A DNA stretch of 12,844 nt from Planctomycetota bacterium (GCA_003644275.1 QNBY01000013.1:1-12844); one strand, 5' to 3'; shown: positions 5,264-12,844, counted from the stretch's first letter. Translations and numbers: made by a program. The notes: generated from the sequence alone by a model not told the origin.

Positions 5264-7354
5264 GTGAAGCCCCGTTTCACGGTCTGCCTCGCGGGGAACC
5301 CGAACAGCGGGAAGACCTCCCTTTTCAATCACATAACCGGCCTGCGCCATCACACCGGCAACTATCCCGGCGTCACGGTGGAGATAAAGGAAGGCGTCCT
5401 CGAACTGGAGGGGACGCCCGTCCGTTTCGTGGACCTGCCGGGGACGTACAACCTGTCGTGCTTCTCGGCGGAGGAGACGGTGGCCCGCGATTTCCTGCTG
5501 GATCACCGCCCGGACCTGGTCGTGGACGTGGTGGACGCCACCAACCTGGAACGCAACATGTACCTGGCGGTGCAGCTCATGGAGATGGGGATGCCGCTGG
5601 TCATCGCCCTCAACATGTCGGACGTGGCCGAACGCCAGGGGATAAGGATAGACCACGAGCTGCTCTCGGCGAAGCTGGGGGTGCCCGTGGTGCCCACGGT
5701 GGGGCACCGCGGGAGGGGGATACCGGAGTTGCTGAAGGTGGTGAGGGGCTCGCTCCACTCGCCGCCCTCCCCCGCCCTGCGCATAAATTACGGGCGGGAG
5801 ATAGAGAAGGAGATAGAGGGCATCGAGAAGGCCGTGAGGGAGATAGGGATAGAGGGAGGTGATGACGGCCTTCCGCCCAGGTGGATAGCGATAAAGCTGC
5901 TCGAAGGGGACGAGGTGCTGGCGGAGCGGCTGTCGCGCATCCACAAGCGGATACCGAAGCTGCTGGGGAAGGCCGCGGAGGCGCGCAAGCGGATAGAGGG
6001 CCTCTTCAGGGACACCGTGGAGGTGGTGCTCGCGGAGAGGCGCTACGGGTTCATAAGCGGAGCGTGCCATCCCGCCGTGGTGTGCACGCCGGAGGCCAGG
6101 CACCGCTTCTCGGACAAGATAGACGTGGTGCTCACGGGGAGGCTCACGGGGATACCCATCTTCCTCATGCTGATGTACCTGGTGTTCACGCTCACCTTCA
6201 AGCTGGGGGAGATACCGATGGGGTGGCTGGAGAGCGCGTTCGCCGGTCTGTCCTCGTGGATAAACGACGTGTGGGAGCCCGGCCGTATGGACATGCTGCG
6301 CTCGCTGATCACCGACGGCGTGATAAGCGGCGTGGGCGGGGTGCTCGTGTTCCTGCCCAACATATTCATATTGTTCCTGGCGATATCGCTTCTGGAGGAC
6401 ACGGGCTACATGGCGCGCGCGGCCTTCCTGATGGACCGGTTCATGCGGTTCATGGGGTTGCAGGGCAAGAGCTTCATCCCCATGCTGATAGGGTTCGGGT
6501 GCACGGTTCCGGCGGTGATGGCGACGAGGACGCTGGAGTCCCGGCGGGACCGCCTGCTCACCATACTCGTTCTTCCGCTGGTGAGCTGCGGGGCGCGGCT
6601 GCCGGTTTACACGCTGGTGATTCCCGCGTTTTTCCCAGCGGCCTGGCAGGGGCCGATGCTGTGGACGATATACCTCGTGGGGATACTGCTCGCCGTGCTG
6701 ATAGCGAGGGTGCTCCGCTCCACGCTGTTCAAGGGGGAGGACTCGCCGTTCGTGATGGAGCTTCCGCCCTACCGCATACCGACGCTGCGCACCCTGTTCA
6801 TCCACGCCTGGGACCGCGCGAAGGAATACCTGTACAAGGCGGGGACCGTCATCCTCGCCATATCCGTGCTGTTGTGGATACTGGGCAACTTCCCGGCGCC
6901 GCCCGAGGAGGCCGTTGCGGGACTGCCGCCCGAACGGGCGGCCGCGGTGCGGACCGAGAACGCGGCGCTGGGGTGGATAGGAAGGGCGCTGGAGCCTTTC
7001 TCGAAGCCGATAGGGTTCGACTGGAAGATAAACACCGCCCTACTGGGGGCCGCGGCGGCCAAAGAGGTGTTCGTGGCCCAGATGGGGATAATCACCTCGC
7101 TCGAGAACGCGCCGGACGAGCCCGAAAAGCCCCTGAGGGACCGGCTGAAGGACGAGTACACGCCGCTTACGGGGCTGTCGCTTCTCATCTTCATACTGAT
7201 CGCCTCGCCGTGCATAGCGACGTTCGCGGTGGTGAGGAAGGAGACGGGCTCGTGGCTGCTGCCCGCGGCCCAGTGGACGGGATTGACGGTGCTGGCGTGG
7301 GTTTTGAGCTTCCTGGTCGTCAGGTGTGGTATCCTGTTCGGGATGACGACATGA
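5264..7354 (+). CDS. feoB: Ferrous iron transporter FeoB
   Basis: Inner-membrane Fe(II) permease with an N-terminal GTPase domain, 696 residues. GTPase motifs: G1 GNPNSGKT (11-18), switch region HTGNYPGVTVE (30-40), G3 DLPG (57-60), G4 NMSD (117-120), and a late TVGHRGRG in the G5 area. A helical GDI-like segment spans about 165-265, followed by many hydrophobic membrane segments. The two conserved gate regions are present, GFGCTVPAVMATRTL (C413) and SCGARLPVY (C442), along with SPCIATFAVV near the C-terminus. The start is GTG 5264, with a GGAAGGGA site just upstream that overlaps the feoA stop. The stop overlaps the following small gene (ATGA). It looks intact and would supply iron for the Fe-S-rich hydrogenase encoded divergently. 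Confidence 0.97.
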   Translation: MKPRFTVCLAGNPNSGKTSLFNHITGLRHHTGNYPGVTVEIKEGVLELEGTPVRFVDLPGTYNLSCFSAEETVARDFLLDHRPDLVVDVVDATNLERNMYLAVQLMEMGMPLVIALNMSDVAERQGIRIDHELLSAKLGVPVVPTVGHRGRGIPELLKVVRGSLHSPPSPALRINYGREIEKEIEGIEKAVREIGIEGGDDGLPPRWIAIKLLEGDEVLAERLSRIHKRIPKLLGKAAEARKRIEGLFRDTVEVVLAERRYGFISGACHPAVVCTPEARHRFSDKIDVVLTGRLTGIPIFLMLMYLVFTLTFKLGEIPMGWLESAFAGLSSWINDVWEPGRMDMLRSLITDGVISGVGGVLVFLPNIFILFLAISLLEDTGYMARAAFLMDRFMRFMGLQGKSFIPMLIGFGCTVPAVMATRTLESRRDRLLTILVLPLVSCGARLPVYTLVIPAFFPAAWQGPMLWTIYLVGILLAVLIARVLRSTLFKGEDSPFVMELPPYRIPTLRTLFIHAWDRAKEYLYKAGTVILAISVLLWILGNFPAPPEEAVAGLPPERAAAVRTENAALGWIGRALEPFSKPIGFDWKINTALLGAAAAKEVFVAQMGIITSLENAPDEPEKPLRDRLKDEYTPLTGLSLLIFILIASPCIATFAVVRKETGSWLLPAAQWTGLTVLAWVLSFLVVRCGILFGMTT

Positions 7355-7545
7355 AGCCGTTCGAGATGGTGATCATAGTTTCCGCCGGGTTCGTCGCGCT
7401 GGTGTACGTGCTTCTCTACCTCGCAAAGAGGACGGGCGTGTCGGAGGAGGAATGCGACGGGGACCCGGCGAAGTGCTCCGGCTGTCCCATGGCGGGCGGC
7501 TGTTCGGCCGGAAAGCGGCTGACGCGGCCCGGACCGGGGGACTGA
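7351..7545 (+). CDS. Small FeoB-associated Cys-rich membrane protein
   Basis: A 64-residue protein whose ATG overlaps the feoB stop (ATGA). It has one N-terminal membrane helix (about 5-24, MVIIVSAGFVALVYVLLYL), a short basic segment, and a cysteine cluster (C35, C42, C45, C51; core KCSGCPMAGGC). This layout matches the family annotated as FeoB-associated Cys-rich membrane proteins, which follow feoB in many anaerobes that lack FeoC. The cysteines could bind iron, hand it over, or hold an Fe-S centre; the function is unproven. Overlap with feoB supports its being a real gene, although the C-terminal tail is low complexity. Confidence 0.85.
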   Translation: MKPFEMVIIVSAGFVALVYVLLYLAKRTGVSEEECDGDPAKCSGCPMAGGCSAGKRLTRPGPGD

Positions 7546-7549
7546 GGGG

Positions 7550-8290
7550 CTATCCCTTCCCGCCCTTCGTCTTGGGCTCGGCCTTTCTTATTCTGCCGCC
7601 GAGCTTGAAGAGTTCCTTGAACATGCGGAGGATGACCGAGAGCTTCGCGCCGGTGGGCTCGCCCGCCTTGCGCTCGAAGTGATGGACGCCCACCTGCTTC
7701 CAGCGGAAACCGAACTTCTTGGCCTTGGCCATGAGCTCGGCGTTTATGAGGGCGCCGGTGGACTCGAGCTCCATGGAGTCGAGGACGCGGCGGTGCATGA
7801 GCTTGAAGGCGCAGTCGAGGTCCTTCACCTTGACGCCGAGGGCGAGGGGGACGAGTATCCGGCCGTAGGCCCAGGCGTTGAACTTCCTTATGAGCCCTTC
7901 CTTCCTGTCGAGGCGGTAGCCTGCGGCGATGTCCACCCCTTCCTCGCGGATGAGGGGGATGAGGAGCTCGATTTCGTTCATGTCGAACTGGCCGTCGCCG
8001 TCGGTGAAGAAGACGTATTCCTTGGTGGCGGCGTCGAAGCCGGCGCGGACGGCGCCGCCGTAGCCGCGGTTGGGGCGGTTGTGGACGACCTTGACCTCGG
8101 GGTGCTCGGCGGCGAGTTTGTCGGCTATCTCGCCGGTGCGGTCGCGGCTGCCGTCGTCCACGATTATGACCTCGAGGTCGTCGGTGAAGCGGCGGCCCGC
8201 GGAGAGGGCGTTGGCCACCGTGCGCTCGACGTTGGCCTCCTCGTTGTAGCAGGGAAGGACGATGGAAAGCGAGGGAAGGGGTTTGCTCAT
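7550..8290 (-). CDS. GT2 glycosyltransferase, polyprenyl-phosphate-sugar synthase (DPM1-like) type
   Basis: A 246-residue GT-A-fold family 2 glycosyltransferase that probably transfers a sugar from an NDP-sugar to polyprenyl phosphate. Motifs: SIVLPCYNEEANV (9-21), VIIVDDGSRDRTGEIA (41-56, nucleotide site with D45-D46), NRPNRGYGGAVRAGF (71-85) and TDGDGQFD (96-103, the DxD-type metal site). The segment DLDCAFKLMHRRVL is typical of DPM1/DPG-synthase-like enzymes. No membrane helices are seen, so it is cytosolic or membrane-associated. ATG 8290 is chosen because GGAGG lies 7 nt upstream; a GTG at 8359 in the same frame has no such support. It lies 70 nt downstream of the peptidyl-prolyl isomerase gene and may belong to that operon. 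The sugar and acceptor cannot be read from sequence. Confidence 0.92.
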   Translation of the reverse strand: MSKPLPSLSIVLPCYNEEANVERTVANALSAGRRFTDDLEVIIVDDGSRDRTGEIADKLAAEHPEVKVVHNRPNRGYGGAVRAGFDAATKEYVFFTDGDGQFDMNEIELLIPLIREEGVDIAAGYRLDRKEGLIRKFNAWAYGRILVPLALGVKVKDLDCAFKLMHRRVLDSMELESTGALINAELMAKAKKFGFRWKQVGVHHFERKAGEPTGAKLSVILRMFKELFKLGGRIRKAEPKTKGGKG

Positions 8291-8317
8291 GTCGTGTCCT
8301 CCGGTGGCGTCTGTCCG

Positions 8318-8326
8318 ATTGTAACA
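8318..8326 (-). promoter_or_regulatory. Possible extended -10 promoter ahead of the glycosyltransferase gene
   Basis: On the minus strand TG-T-TACAAT (8326-8318) fits an extended -10 element. The -35 at 17 bp (TTACTT) is poor. It could give the glycosyltransferase gene its own transcript in addition to read-through from the floA promoter. Weak evidence. Confidence 0.3.
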
Positions 8327-8360
8327 ACGCGGGCAGCGGAAAGTAACGGGTTCGTTCACC

Positions 8361-9788
8361 TCACTTCGGAGGGCGCAATCCCTCGAAAAAGACGGCGAGC
8401 AACTGGGGGGCCGACATGTTCCGGGCGTGCTTCTCGCGGCGGAGGTCGGAGAGCCATTTCTTTCGTATCTCCACGCGCATCTCGTGCAGGACCTTGGCCT
8501 GGACTTCCTCGAAACTCTTGTCCTTCACGCCCTCTATCCTCACGAGATGGACGCCGTACTTCGACTCTATGGGCCCCATTATCTCGCCGGGCTTGCCCTT
8601 GAATATGACCTTGAGCTCGGGCAGGTAGCGGAAGATGGCGGAATCGTCCTTGAGGGGCATTCCCACCAGGCCGCCGGATTCCTTCAGGCCCGCGTCCTGC
8701 GCGTACTGCTTCGCCAGGTCCTCGAATTTTTCGCCCTTTTTCAGGCGTTCCACTATCTCTTTCATCTGTTCGAGGACGCTCTCGCGGGTGACGCCCTCCC
8801 TCGGGCGGCCGCGTTCGTCGCGGTAGTAGAGGGAGATTATCCTTATCATCACCTCGCGGTCGGCGAGGGCGGCGCGGTGGGCCTCGAAGTACTTACGCTG
8901 TTCCTCCACGGAGATGGGATGCGCGGCGTCGCACGCCTTGCGAATCATGGCCCGCAACTGGAAGCCGGGCTCGTTCATCAGGTCCTCGATGGTCGTCTTC
9001 TGGGCGGCGAGGATGTCCATGAGGGGCACGCCGTTGAACTTGGGGTCCTCCTTCACTTCCTCGCTGAGGCGGTGGAACTCGTCGAGCAGGTCCTCGCGGG
9101 TGAGGGGTTTGCCCATTTCCTCGAGCTTGCGGCGGACGAGGTGGAAGTTGGTGAGCTCCTCGAGGAAGTCCTCTATCTCCTCGTCGCTCTTGCGGCGCAG
9201 TATCTGCCTGACGAGTTCCTTGACGCCGATGGGCTCGCCGTTCACCTCGGCGCAGTTGACGAGGGGCTGGTCGGGTTTGAGGGAGAAGCGGACGATGCGG
9301 GATTCGTTGCGTTTTTCCTCCAGCCAGAGGGGGATGGCGTTCACCACGAGGTCCTCGCTCACCTTGCGGTCGGCCATGACCATTTTTTTCAGGGCGAGCC
9401 TCATCCTCACCTGCTGTTCGAGCTCGGGGCGGGTGAGCCTGCTGATGTAGAGGAGTTCGTCGAGGTCGGCCGCCTCACCGCGCTTGATCATCTCGGCGAC
9501 ATACTTTTTGAGGCTGCTTTCCACCTCCGCGTCGTCCACCCTGACGCCGCGGGCGCGGGCCTGCTGGGCGACGATGACGCGGTTGATGAGTATCTCCCTG
9601 TCGTCGTGGTAGCCGAGGAGGAAGAGCTTGCGGGCGAATTCCTCGCCGGTGACGGAATACCCGTCGAGGGAGGCGACGACCGCCTTCCGCCAGGAGTCGG
9701 GGGCGGGTTTCGCTTCCTCGCCCCATAACAACGGGAGGGACAACCCTCCCATTGCGAGCACCAGTAATGCGGCGAAGAAGGCCCTCAA
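8361..9788 (-). CDS. Exported SurA/PrsA-like peptidyl-prolyl isomerase (parvulin domain)
   Basis: A 475-residue exported foldase. Residues 1-23 look like a signal peptide (Arg2, then a hydrophobic stretch to about LPLLWG), with no lipobox cysteine. Residues 35-310 are charged and mostly helical with SurA-N-like features: a [14 protein letters not shown] start, repeated again near residue 190 as [14 protein letters not shown], so there may be two such units. A parvulin-type isomerase domain spans about 312-424 ([21 protein letters not shown], then [20 protein letters not shown]), followed by a helical tail. The start is TTG 9788, whose bases overlap the floA stop (TTGA). A GGGAGGG site 8 nt upstream and the resulting signal peptide support it over the ATG 12 codons later, which would cut the signal peptide. 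It probably helps fold envelope proteins. Confidence 0.88.
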   Translation of the reverse strand: MRAFFAALLVLAMGGLSLPLLWGEEAKPAPDSWRKAVVASLDGYSVTGEEFARKLFLLGYHDDREILINRVIVAQQARARGVRVDDAEVESSLKKYVAEMIKRGEAADLDELLYISRLTRPELEQQVRMRLALKKMVMADRKVSEDLVVNAIPLWLEEKRNESRIVRFSLKPDQPLVNCAEVNGEPIGVKELVRQILRRKSDEEIEDFLEELTNFHLVRRKLEEMGKPLTREDLLDEFHRLSEEVKEDPKFNGVPLMDILAAQKTTIEDLMNEPGFQLRAMIRKACDAAHPISVEEQRKYFEAHRAALADREVMIRIISLYYRDERGRPREGVTRESVLEQMKEIVERLKKGEKFEDLAKQYAQDAGLKESGGLVGMPLKDDSAIFRYLPELKVIFKGKPGEIMGPIESKYGVHLVRIEGVKDKSFEEVQAKVLHEMRVEIRKKWLSDLRREKHARNMSAPQLLAVFFEGLRPPK

Positions 9789-10696
9789 ATCCCCACCCTC
9801 CCGGCGCGGAAGGCCTCTGCGACGGCGACGGGGACGAGCGCCTCAGCCGCGAGCAGCTCCGCCTTCATCTCCACCACCTTTGCGCGGTTTTCCTGTTCCT
9901 CGGCCACCGCCATGGCGCGGCGTTCCTCGGCGCGGGCCTGTGCGACGCGCATGTCGGCCTGGGCCTGGTCGTACTGGAGCTGAGCGCCGACGTTGACGCC
10001 GATGTCCACGTCGGAGATGTCGATGGAGAGTATCTCGTAGGCGGTTCCGACGTCGAGGCCCTTGTCGAGGACCACCTGGGATATCTTGGCGGGGCTCTTG
10101 AGAATTTCCTCGTGGGACTCGGCGGATCCGATGGTGGTGACGATGCCCTGTCCGACGCGGGCGATGATGGTTTCCTCGGTGGCGCCGCCGATGAGCCTTT
10201 CGATGTTCGTGCGGACGGTGACGCGGGCGCTGGCGAGGAGTTGGATGCCGTCCTTTGCGACCGCCGCCACCTTGCGGCCGCCGCCGGGGCACTCGATGAC
10301 CTTGGGGAGCACGGAGGTCTGGACGGCGTCCTTGACGTCGCGGCCGGCGAGGTCGATGGAGCAGGCGCGGCCGAAATCGAGTGATATGCCCGCGCGGCTG
10401 GCGCTGATGTAGGCCTCGATGACGTTCATCACGTTTCCACCGGCGAGGTAGTGGGATTCGAGCTCTTCTATGGAGACCTTCAGTCCCGCCTGGACGGCCT
10501 TGATGCGGGCGTTCACCACCTGGTTGACGTCCACGCGGCGGAGCTTCATTCCCACGAGCTCGAAGAAGCTGACGGGGGCGTTGTTGAAGCGGGCGCGGAG
10601 CCAGATGCCGAAGAAATAGGCCACCACCAGGATGACCACGAGGAAGACGGTCCCCGCAAGTATCCCCAGGATCAACAAAATGGTAGCCGTTTTCAT
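9785..10696 (-). CDS. floA: FloA-type flotillin-like membrane scaffold protein, short C-terminus
   Basis: A 303-residue SPFH-type protein of the FloA (YqfA, formerly UPF0365) family, which forms membrane microdomain assemblies. A hydrophobic N-terminal hairpin (about 4-33) is followed by the family core: [96 protein letters not shown], and the coiled-coil region [40 protein letters not shown]. The protein ends at [10 protein letters not shown], so it lacks about 25-30 residues that follow this point in Bacillus FloA. The ATG has an AGGAGG site 5 nt upstream and a near-consensus promoter. The usual NfeD partner gene is not adjacent. The stop overlaps the isomerase start, so the two are probably translated together. 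Confidence 0.93.
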   Translation of the reverse strand: MKTATILLILGILAGTVFLVVILVVAYFFGIWLRARFNNAPVSFFELVGMKLRRVDVNQVVNARIKAVQAGLKVSIEELESHYLAGGNVMNVIEAYISASRAGISLDFGRACSIDLAGRDVKDAVQTSVLPKVIECPGGGRKVAAVAKDGIQLLASARVTVRTNIERLIGGATEETIIARVGQGIVTTIGSAESHEEILKSPAKISQVVLDKGLDVGTAYEILSIDISDVDIGVNVGAQLQYDQAQADMRVAQARAEERRAMAVAEEQENRAKVVEMKAELLAAEALVPVAVAEAFRAGRVGI

Positions 10697-10719
10697 CGAA
10701 ACCTCCTCGCTTTGTGGGA

Positions 10720-10748
10720 ATTATAGCCCTGCGGACGGCGCGCGTCAA
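10720..10748 (-). promoter_or_regulatory. Promoter of the floA operon
   Basis: On the minus strand TTGACG (10748-10743), 17 bp spacer, TATAAT (10725-10720). A T5-CC tract precedes the -35. Transcription should start near 10713, leaving a leader of about 17 nt that contains the AGGAGG site at 10707-10702. Confidence 0.85.
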
Positions 10749-10750
10749 GG

Positions 10751-10791
10751 AAAAAGGCCCGTCCCGAGGGAAGGGGACGCGCCGTTTTTTT
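10751..10791. terminator. Bidirectional terminator-like hairpin between divergent promoters
   Basis: A run of five A (10751-10755), a stem GGC-C-CGTCCC (10756-10765) pairing with GGGACG-C-GCC (10774-10783) with one mismatch, an 8 nt loop, then seven T (10785-10791). Seen from either strand it looks like an intrinsic terminator. It fills the gap between the -35 boxes of the two divergent promoters, where neither operon has an upstream gene to terminate. It may instead serve as an insulator, an AT-rich upstream element for both promoters, or a protein site. Confidence 0.5.
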
Positions 10792-10792
10792 C

Positions 10793-10821
10793 TTGACAGG
10801 TTTTTCGCCCGTTCCTATAAT
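10793..10821 (+). promoter_or_regulatory. Promoter of the PQQ-propeller gene
   Basis: A perfect TTGACA (10793-10798), a 17 bp spacer and a perfect TATAAT (10816-10821): a full sigma-70-type consensus, directly preceded by T7-C. Transcription should start near 10828, giving a leader of about 45 nt with an AGGAGGG site at 10862-10868. This predicts strong, possibly constitutive expression. Confidence 0.9.
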
Positions 10822-10872
10822 AGCCTCGCGTATCGACTCGTGATGGCAACACCACATTCCCAGGAGGGTTCG

Positions 10873-12093
10873 ATGAGAAGGCTCGCCGTCGTTGTTCCTC
10901 TCTTGCTACTCGCCGTGTTGATCGCCGCAGGCGCCTCGTATGCGGACGGCAAGAGACCGTACCTGGAGCCTCCCAAGAAGGCCACCGGCACCGACAAATC
11001 CGCCAATCAGGACGAGCAGACCTCGCTGGAGAAGCTCATCTACGACAACGTGCCGGCGGACTTCCAGCTCGAGCTGAAGTGGCCCTTCTACAGCAGGAAG
11101 CTCGGCAAGATCGTCAGCATGTGGTATCAGCCCACCGCCAAGTTCTACATCGACGCCAACACCACCGCCGAGATAGCCGGGAACATATACGTCCAGACCG
11201 ACAAGAACACCTTCTGTTCCCTCTCGCTCGAAGGCGCGCTGCAGTGGGCCACCAACCTGCGCTTCCGTCTGACCGCCCCGCCGAAGGCGACGGCCTTCGG
11301 GCTCTACATCACCAACCTCAGCACCATACTGGCCCTCGACAGGCGCAGCGGGCAGACGAAGTGGATGAAGACCTACGACCTCACCCTCGCGACGCCCATC
11401 CACGCCACGCCCACCATGCTCTACGTCGGGACCTGGAACAAGCTTCTCGTGGGGATAGACAGGCTCACGGGCGAGGTTGCCTGGACCTACACCCTGGACG
11501 GCGACATAGTGGCGGAGCCCAACGATCCGTTCGCTCCCAAGCCCGCCGACTACGTCCTCGCGCCCTGCACCGACGGCTACCTTTACGCCGTCAGCTCCGC
11601 CGGGAAGCTTCTGTGGAAGTACAAGAGCTACGGCCGCCTTCTCGCCCAGCCGGTGATAACCCGGATAGGGGAGGACCCCCACGTGCTGTTCGGCTCGCAG
11701 GACACCAACCTCTACTGCGTGAACGCCGTTTCCTCCCAGAAGCTGTGGGAGTTCCGTTCCGGAGCGCCCATCGAGACGTCGCCCGTCGTGGTGCGCAACA
11801 AGGTGTTCGTGCGCAACATAAGCGGCGAGTTCTTCTGCCTGGACCTCAAGACGGGCGCGAAGCTGTGGTCCATGAAGGACGCGCGCTACGTCATCGGCGT
11901 CACCTCCGCGGGAGACATCTACCTGCTGTTGGGCAAGAACACCATCGCCGCGGTGAACCCGGACAACGGCAACGTGCACTGGAAGAGGAAGCTCTCGAAG
12001 TTCACCTACTTCATGCCCAACTGCTGGGATTCCTCGGTGTACGCCGTCACGGCGGAGGGATTGCTGCTCGCCTTCAAGGAGCCCGTCAAGTAA
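10873..12093 (+). CDS. Exported PQQ-type beta-propeller protein (BamB-like fold)
   Basis: A 406-residue protein with a signal peptide (1-25, ending near ASYA-DG), a polar linker to about 55, and a beta-propeller of PQQ/BamB type. The repeat signature (strand, turn, then G-x-x-x-W) occurs seven times with tryptophans at W125, W164, W204, W248, W292, W332 and W370, plus a degenerate final strand set (387-402). No lipobox cysteine follows the signal peptide, unlike E. coli BamB, so it is likely soluble and outside the cytoplasm. Nothing shows that it binds PQQ or is an enzyme; a scaffold or assembly role is equally likely. Strong promoter, good AGGAGGG site 4 nt from ATG 10873, and its own terminator suggest a monocistronic, well-expressed gene. 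Confidence 0.88.
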   Translation: MRRLAVVVPLLLLAVLIAAGASYADGKRPYLEPPKKATGTDKSANQDEQTSLEKLIYDNVPADFQLELKWPFYSRKLGKIVSMWYQPTAKFYIDANTTAEIAGNIYVQTDKNTFCSLSLEGALQWATNLRFRLTAPPKATAFGLYITNLSTILALDRRSGQTKWMKTYDLTLATPIHATPTMLYVGTWNKLLVGIDRLTGEVAWTYTLDGDIVAEPNDPFAPKPADYVLAPCTDGYLYAVSSAGKLLWKYKSYGRLLAQPVITRIGEDPHVLFGSQDTNLYCVNAVSSQKLWEFRSGAPIETSPVVVRNKVFVRNISGEFFCLDLKTGAKLWSMKDARYVIGVTSAGDIYLLLGKNTIAAVNPDNGNVHWKRKLSKFTYFMPNCWDSSVYAVTAEGLLLAFKEPVK

Positions 12094-12118
12094 GACCGCG
12101 ATCGAACGCGAAAACGAG

Positions 12119-12149
12119 AGAAGGGAGGCGCGAGCCTCCCTTCTTTTTT
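12119..12149 (+). terminator. Rho-independent terminator of the propeller gene
   Basis: A perfect 11 bp stem (12119-12129 with 12134-12144) closed by a GCGA tetraloop of GNRA type and followed by a T-run (12144-12149), 25 nt after the propeller stop. On the minus strand the same hairpin is followed only by a short T4 interrupted run, so it may weakly terminate the inositol-phosphate synthase transcript as well. Confidence 0.92.
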
Positions 12150-12169
12150 CGGCGGATACGGAGGGGGAT

Positions 12170-12844
12170 TCAGGAGTTGCGGTAGAAGTCCACCAGCGCG
12201 TCGAATTGGGCGTGGAAATCGTGCTCGTCCACGCCGATGGGATTCTTGAAGAAGGGGGCGAGTTGCTTCTGCAGCCCGCGCCCTCCCCTGGCGGCCTCGA
12301 AGGCGACGAAACGCACCAGGTCGAGCACGAGCGGCGCGGCGAGCATGGAGTCGCAACCCTGCCAGAGGAAGGACATGCTCATGCGGGTGCCGAGGAAGCC
12401 CTCGAAATGGATGTAGTCCCAGGCCACCTTCCAGTCGTCCAGCGAGGGGACGTAGTCTATGCGGGTGCGTGTGTGCATGTCCGGATCGGTGATGATGGAG
12501 CGCAGCACCCTGTCCTTGTTCGCGCGTTTGGCCGCGTTGCTGCCGGGATCGTCCAGAATCAGGCCGTCCCTGTTGCCCAGCATGTTGTAGCCCTCCCACG
12601 AGAGCACGCGGAAGTTGCGCATGACGAACATGGGAGCGAGGACGGTTTTCAGGAGGGTTTCGCCCGTCTTGCCGTCCTTGCCCACGTGGACGATTCCCGC
12701 TTCCTCGGCGGCCTGGGCGAGGTCGGGCCTGTCGGTGCCGGGCGAGGGGGTGAAGTTGACGAAGGAGCATCCTTCCTCCACGGCGGCGAGGGCGTAGAGG
12801 ACGGAGGGGGAAAGGCCCTCGCGGTCGTTTTTCTCTATGGCCCC
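12170..12844 (-). CDS. ino1: Myo-inositol-1-phosphate synthase, C-terminal part; 5' end off the window
   Basis: The open frame runs to the window edge and shows 224 C-terminal residues of an inositol-3-phosphate synthase (EC 5.5.1.4), which converts glucose 6-phosphate to 1L-myo-inositol 1-phosphate with NAD+. Recognisable segments are AIEKNDREGLSPSVLYALA at the visible N-terminal end, EGCSFVNFTPSPG, the hallmark GKDGKTGETLLKTVLAPMF with conserved lysines, SWEGYNMLGNRDGLIL, and DYVPSLDDWKVAWDYIHFEGFLG. The NAD-binding N-terminal part and start codon are beyond 12844. In bacteria such enzymes supply inositol for phospho-inositol lipids, solutes or thiols; which of these applies here is not visible. 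It converges with the propeller gene. Confidence 0.94.
   Translation of the reverse strand, partial: GAIEKNDREGLSPSVLYALAAVEEGCSFVNFTPSPGTDRPDLAQAAEEAGIVHVGKDGKTGETLLKTVLAPMFVMRNFRVLSWEGYNMLGNRDGLILDDPGSNAAKRANKDRVLRSIITDPDMHTRTRIDYVPSLDDWKVAWDYIHFEGFLGTRMSMSFLWQGCDSMLAAPLVLDLVRFVAFEAARGGRGLQKQLAPFFKNPIGVDEHDFHAQFDALVDFYRNS

Noticed and set aside
5881..7350. Plus-strand open frame overlapping feoB in another frame, continuous with the small Cys-rich gene
   Set aside because: The part overlapping feoB has no protein-like pattern. Only the ATG at 7351 onward gives a membrane helix and Cys cluster, so the real gene is 7351-7545.
8291..8359. GTG 8359 start of the glycosyltransferase, giving a CPRC-containing N-terminal extension that looks like a zinc motif
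   Set aside because: No Shine-Dalgarno site, no family match in the extension, and a good GGAGG site in front of ATG 8290. The CxxC is probably chance.
12094..12169. Possible small gene between the propeller gene and the inositol-phosphate synthase gene
   Set aside because: The 76 nt are explained by the terminator hairpin, and no start with a Shine-Dalgarno site is present.

Overview
The window comes from a GC-rich, probably anaerobic bacterium. Promoters look like the sigma-70 class (TTGAC[A/G] plus TATAAT), Shine-Dalgarno sites are strong (AAGGAGG type), and ATA is a common isoleucine codon despite the GC-rich DNA. I cannot assign a phylum. An uncultured lineage is plausible, and the SurA-like and BamB-like exported proteins fit a diderm envelope without proving it.

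Region 1 (1-4431, minus strand) is one tightly packed operon. It reads, in transcription order: a NikR-like ribbon-helix-helix regulator fused to a SAM-dependent methyltransferase; a stand-alone response-regulator receiver; and a three-subunit NAD(H)-linked [FeFe] hydrogenase made of HydC (NuoE-like), HydB (NuoF-like) and HydA (catalytic, cut by the window start). The genes overlap or lie within 10 nt of each other, which implies translational coupling. The operon starts at a TTGACA/TATAAT promoter that is covered by a perfect 9-9-9 inverted repeat, the likely autoregulatory operator.

Region 2 (4562-7545, plus strand) diverges from region 1 across about 130 bp. It is an iron-uptake operon: a DtxR/MntR-family regulator, FeoA, FeoB and a small Cys-rich FeoB-associated membrane protein. 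An iron-import unit therefore sits back to back with a very Fe-S-rich hydrogenase.

Region 3 (7550-10696, minus strand) reads from the right: a FloA-type flotillin-like protein, an exported SurA/PrsA-like peptidyl-prolyl isomerase whose TTG start overlaps the floA stop, and a cytosolic GT2 glycosyltransferase. It converges on the Feo operon with only 4 nt between stop codons.

Region 4 (10697-12844) has near-consensus divergent promoters back to back, with a hairpin between their -35 boxes. These drive floA leftward and an exported seven-motif PQQ-type beta-propeller protein rightward. A strong intrinsic terminator follows the propeller gene. The window ends inside a minus-strand myo-inositol-1-phosphate synthase gene.

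The points most worth following are: the RHH/NikR-like-methyltransferase fusion that has lost all four nickel ligands and heads a nickel-free hydrogenase operon; its operator; an abrupt codon-usage switch inside hydA at the start of the H-cluster domain; a Ser in place of a cluster-ligand Cys in the same domain; a minimal HydB that argues against the usual electron-bifurcating design; and a T-tract plus C(C)TTGAC promoter pattern shared by three promoters. No tRNA, rRNA, CRISPR array or transposable element was seen.
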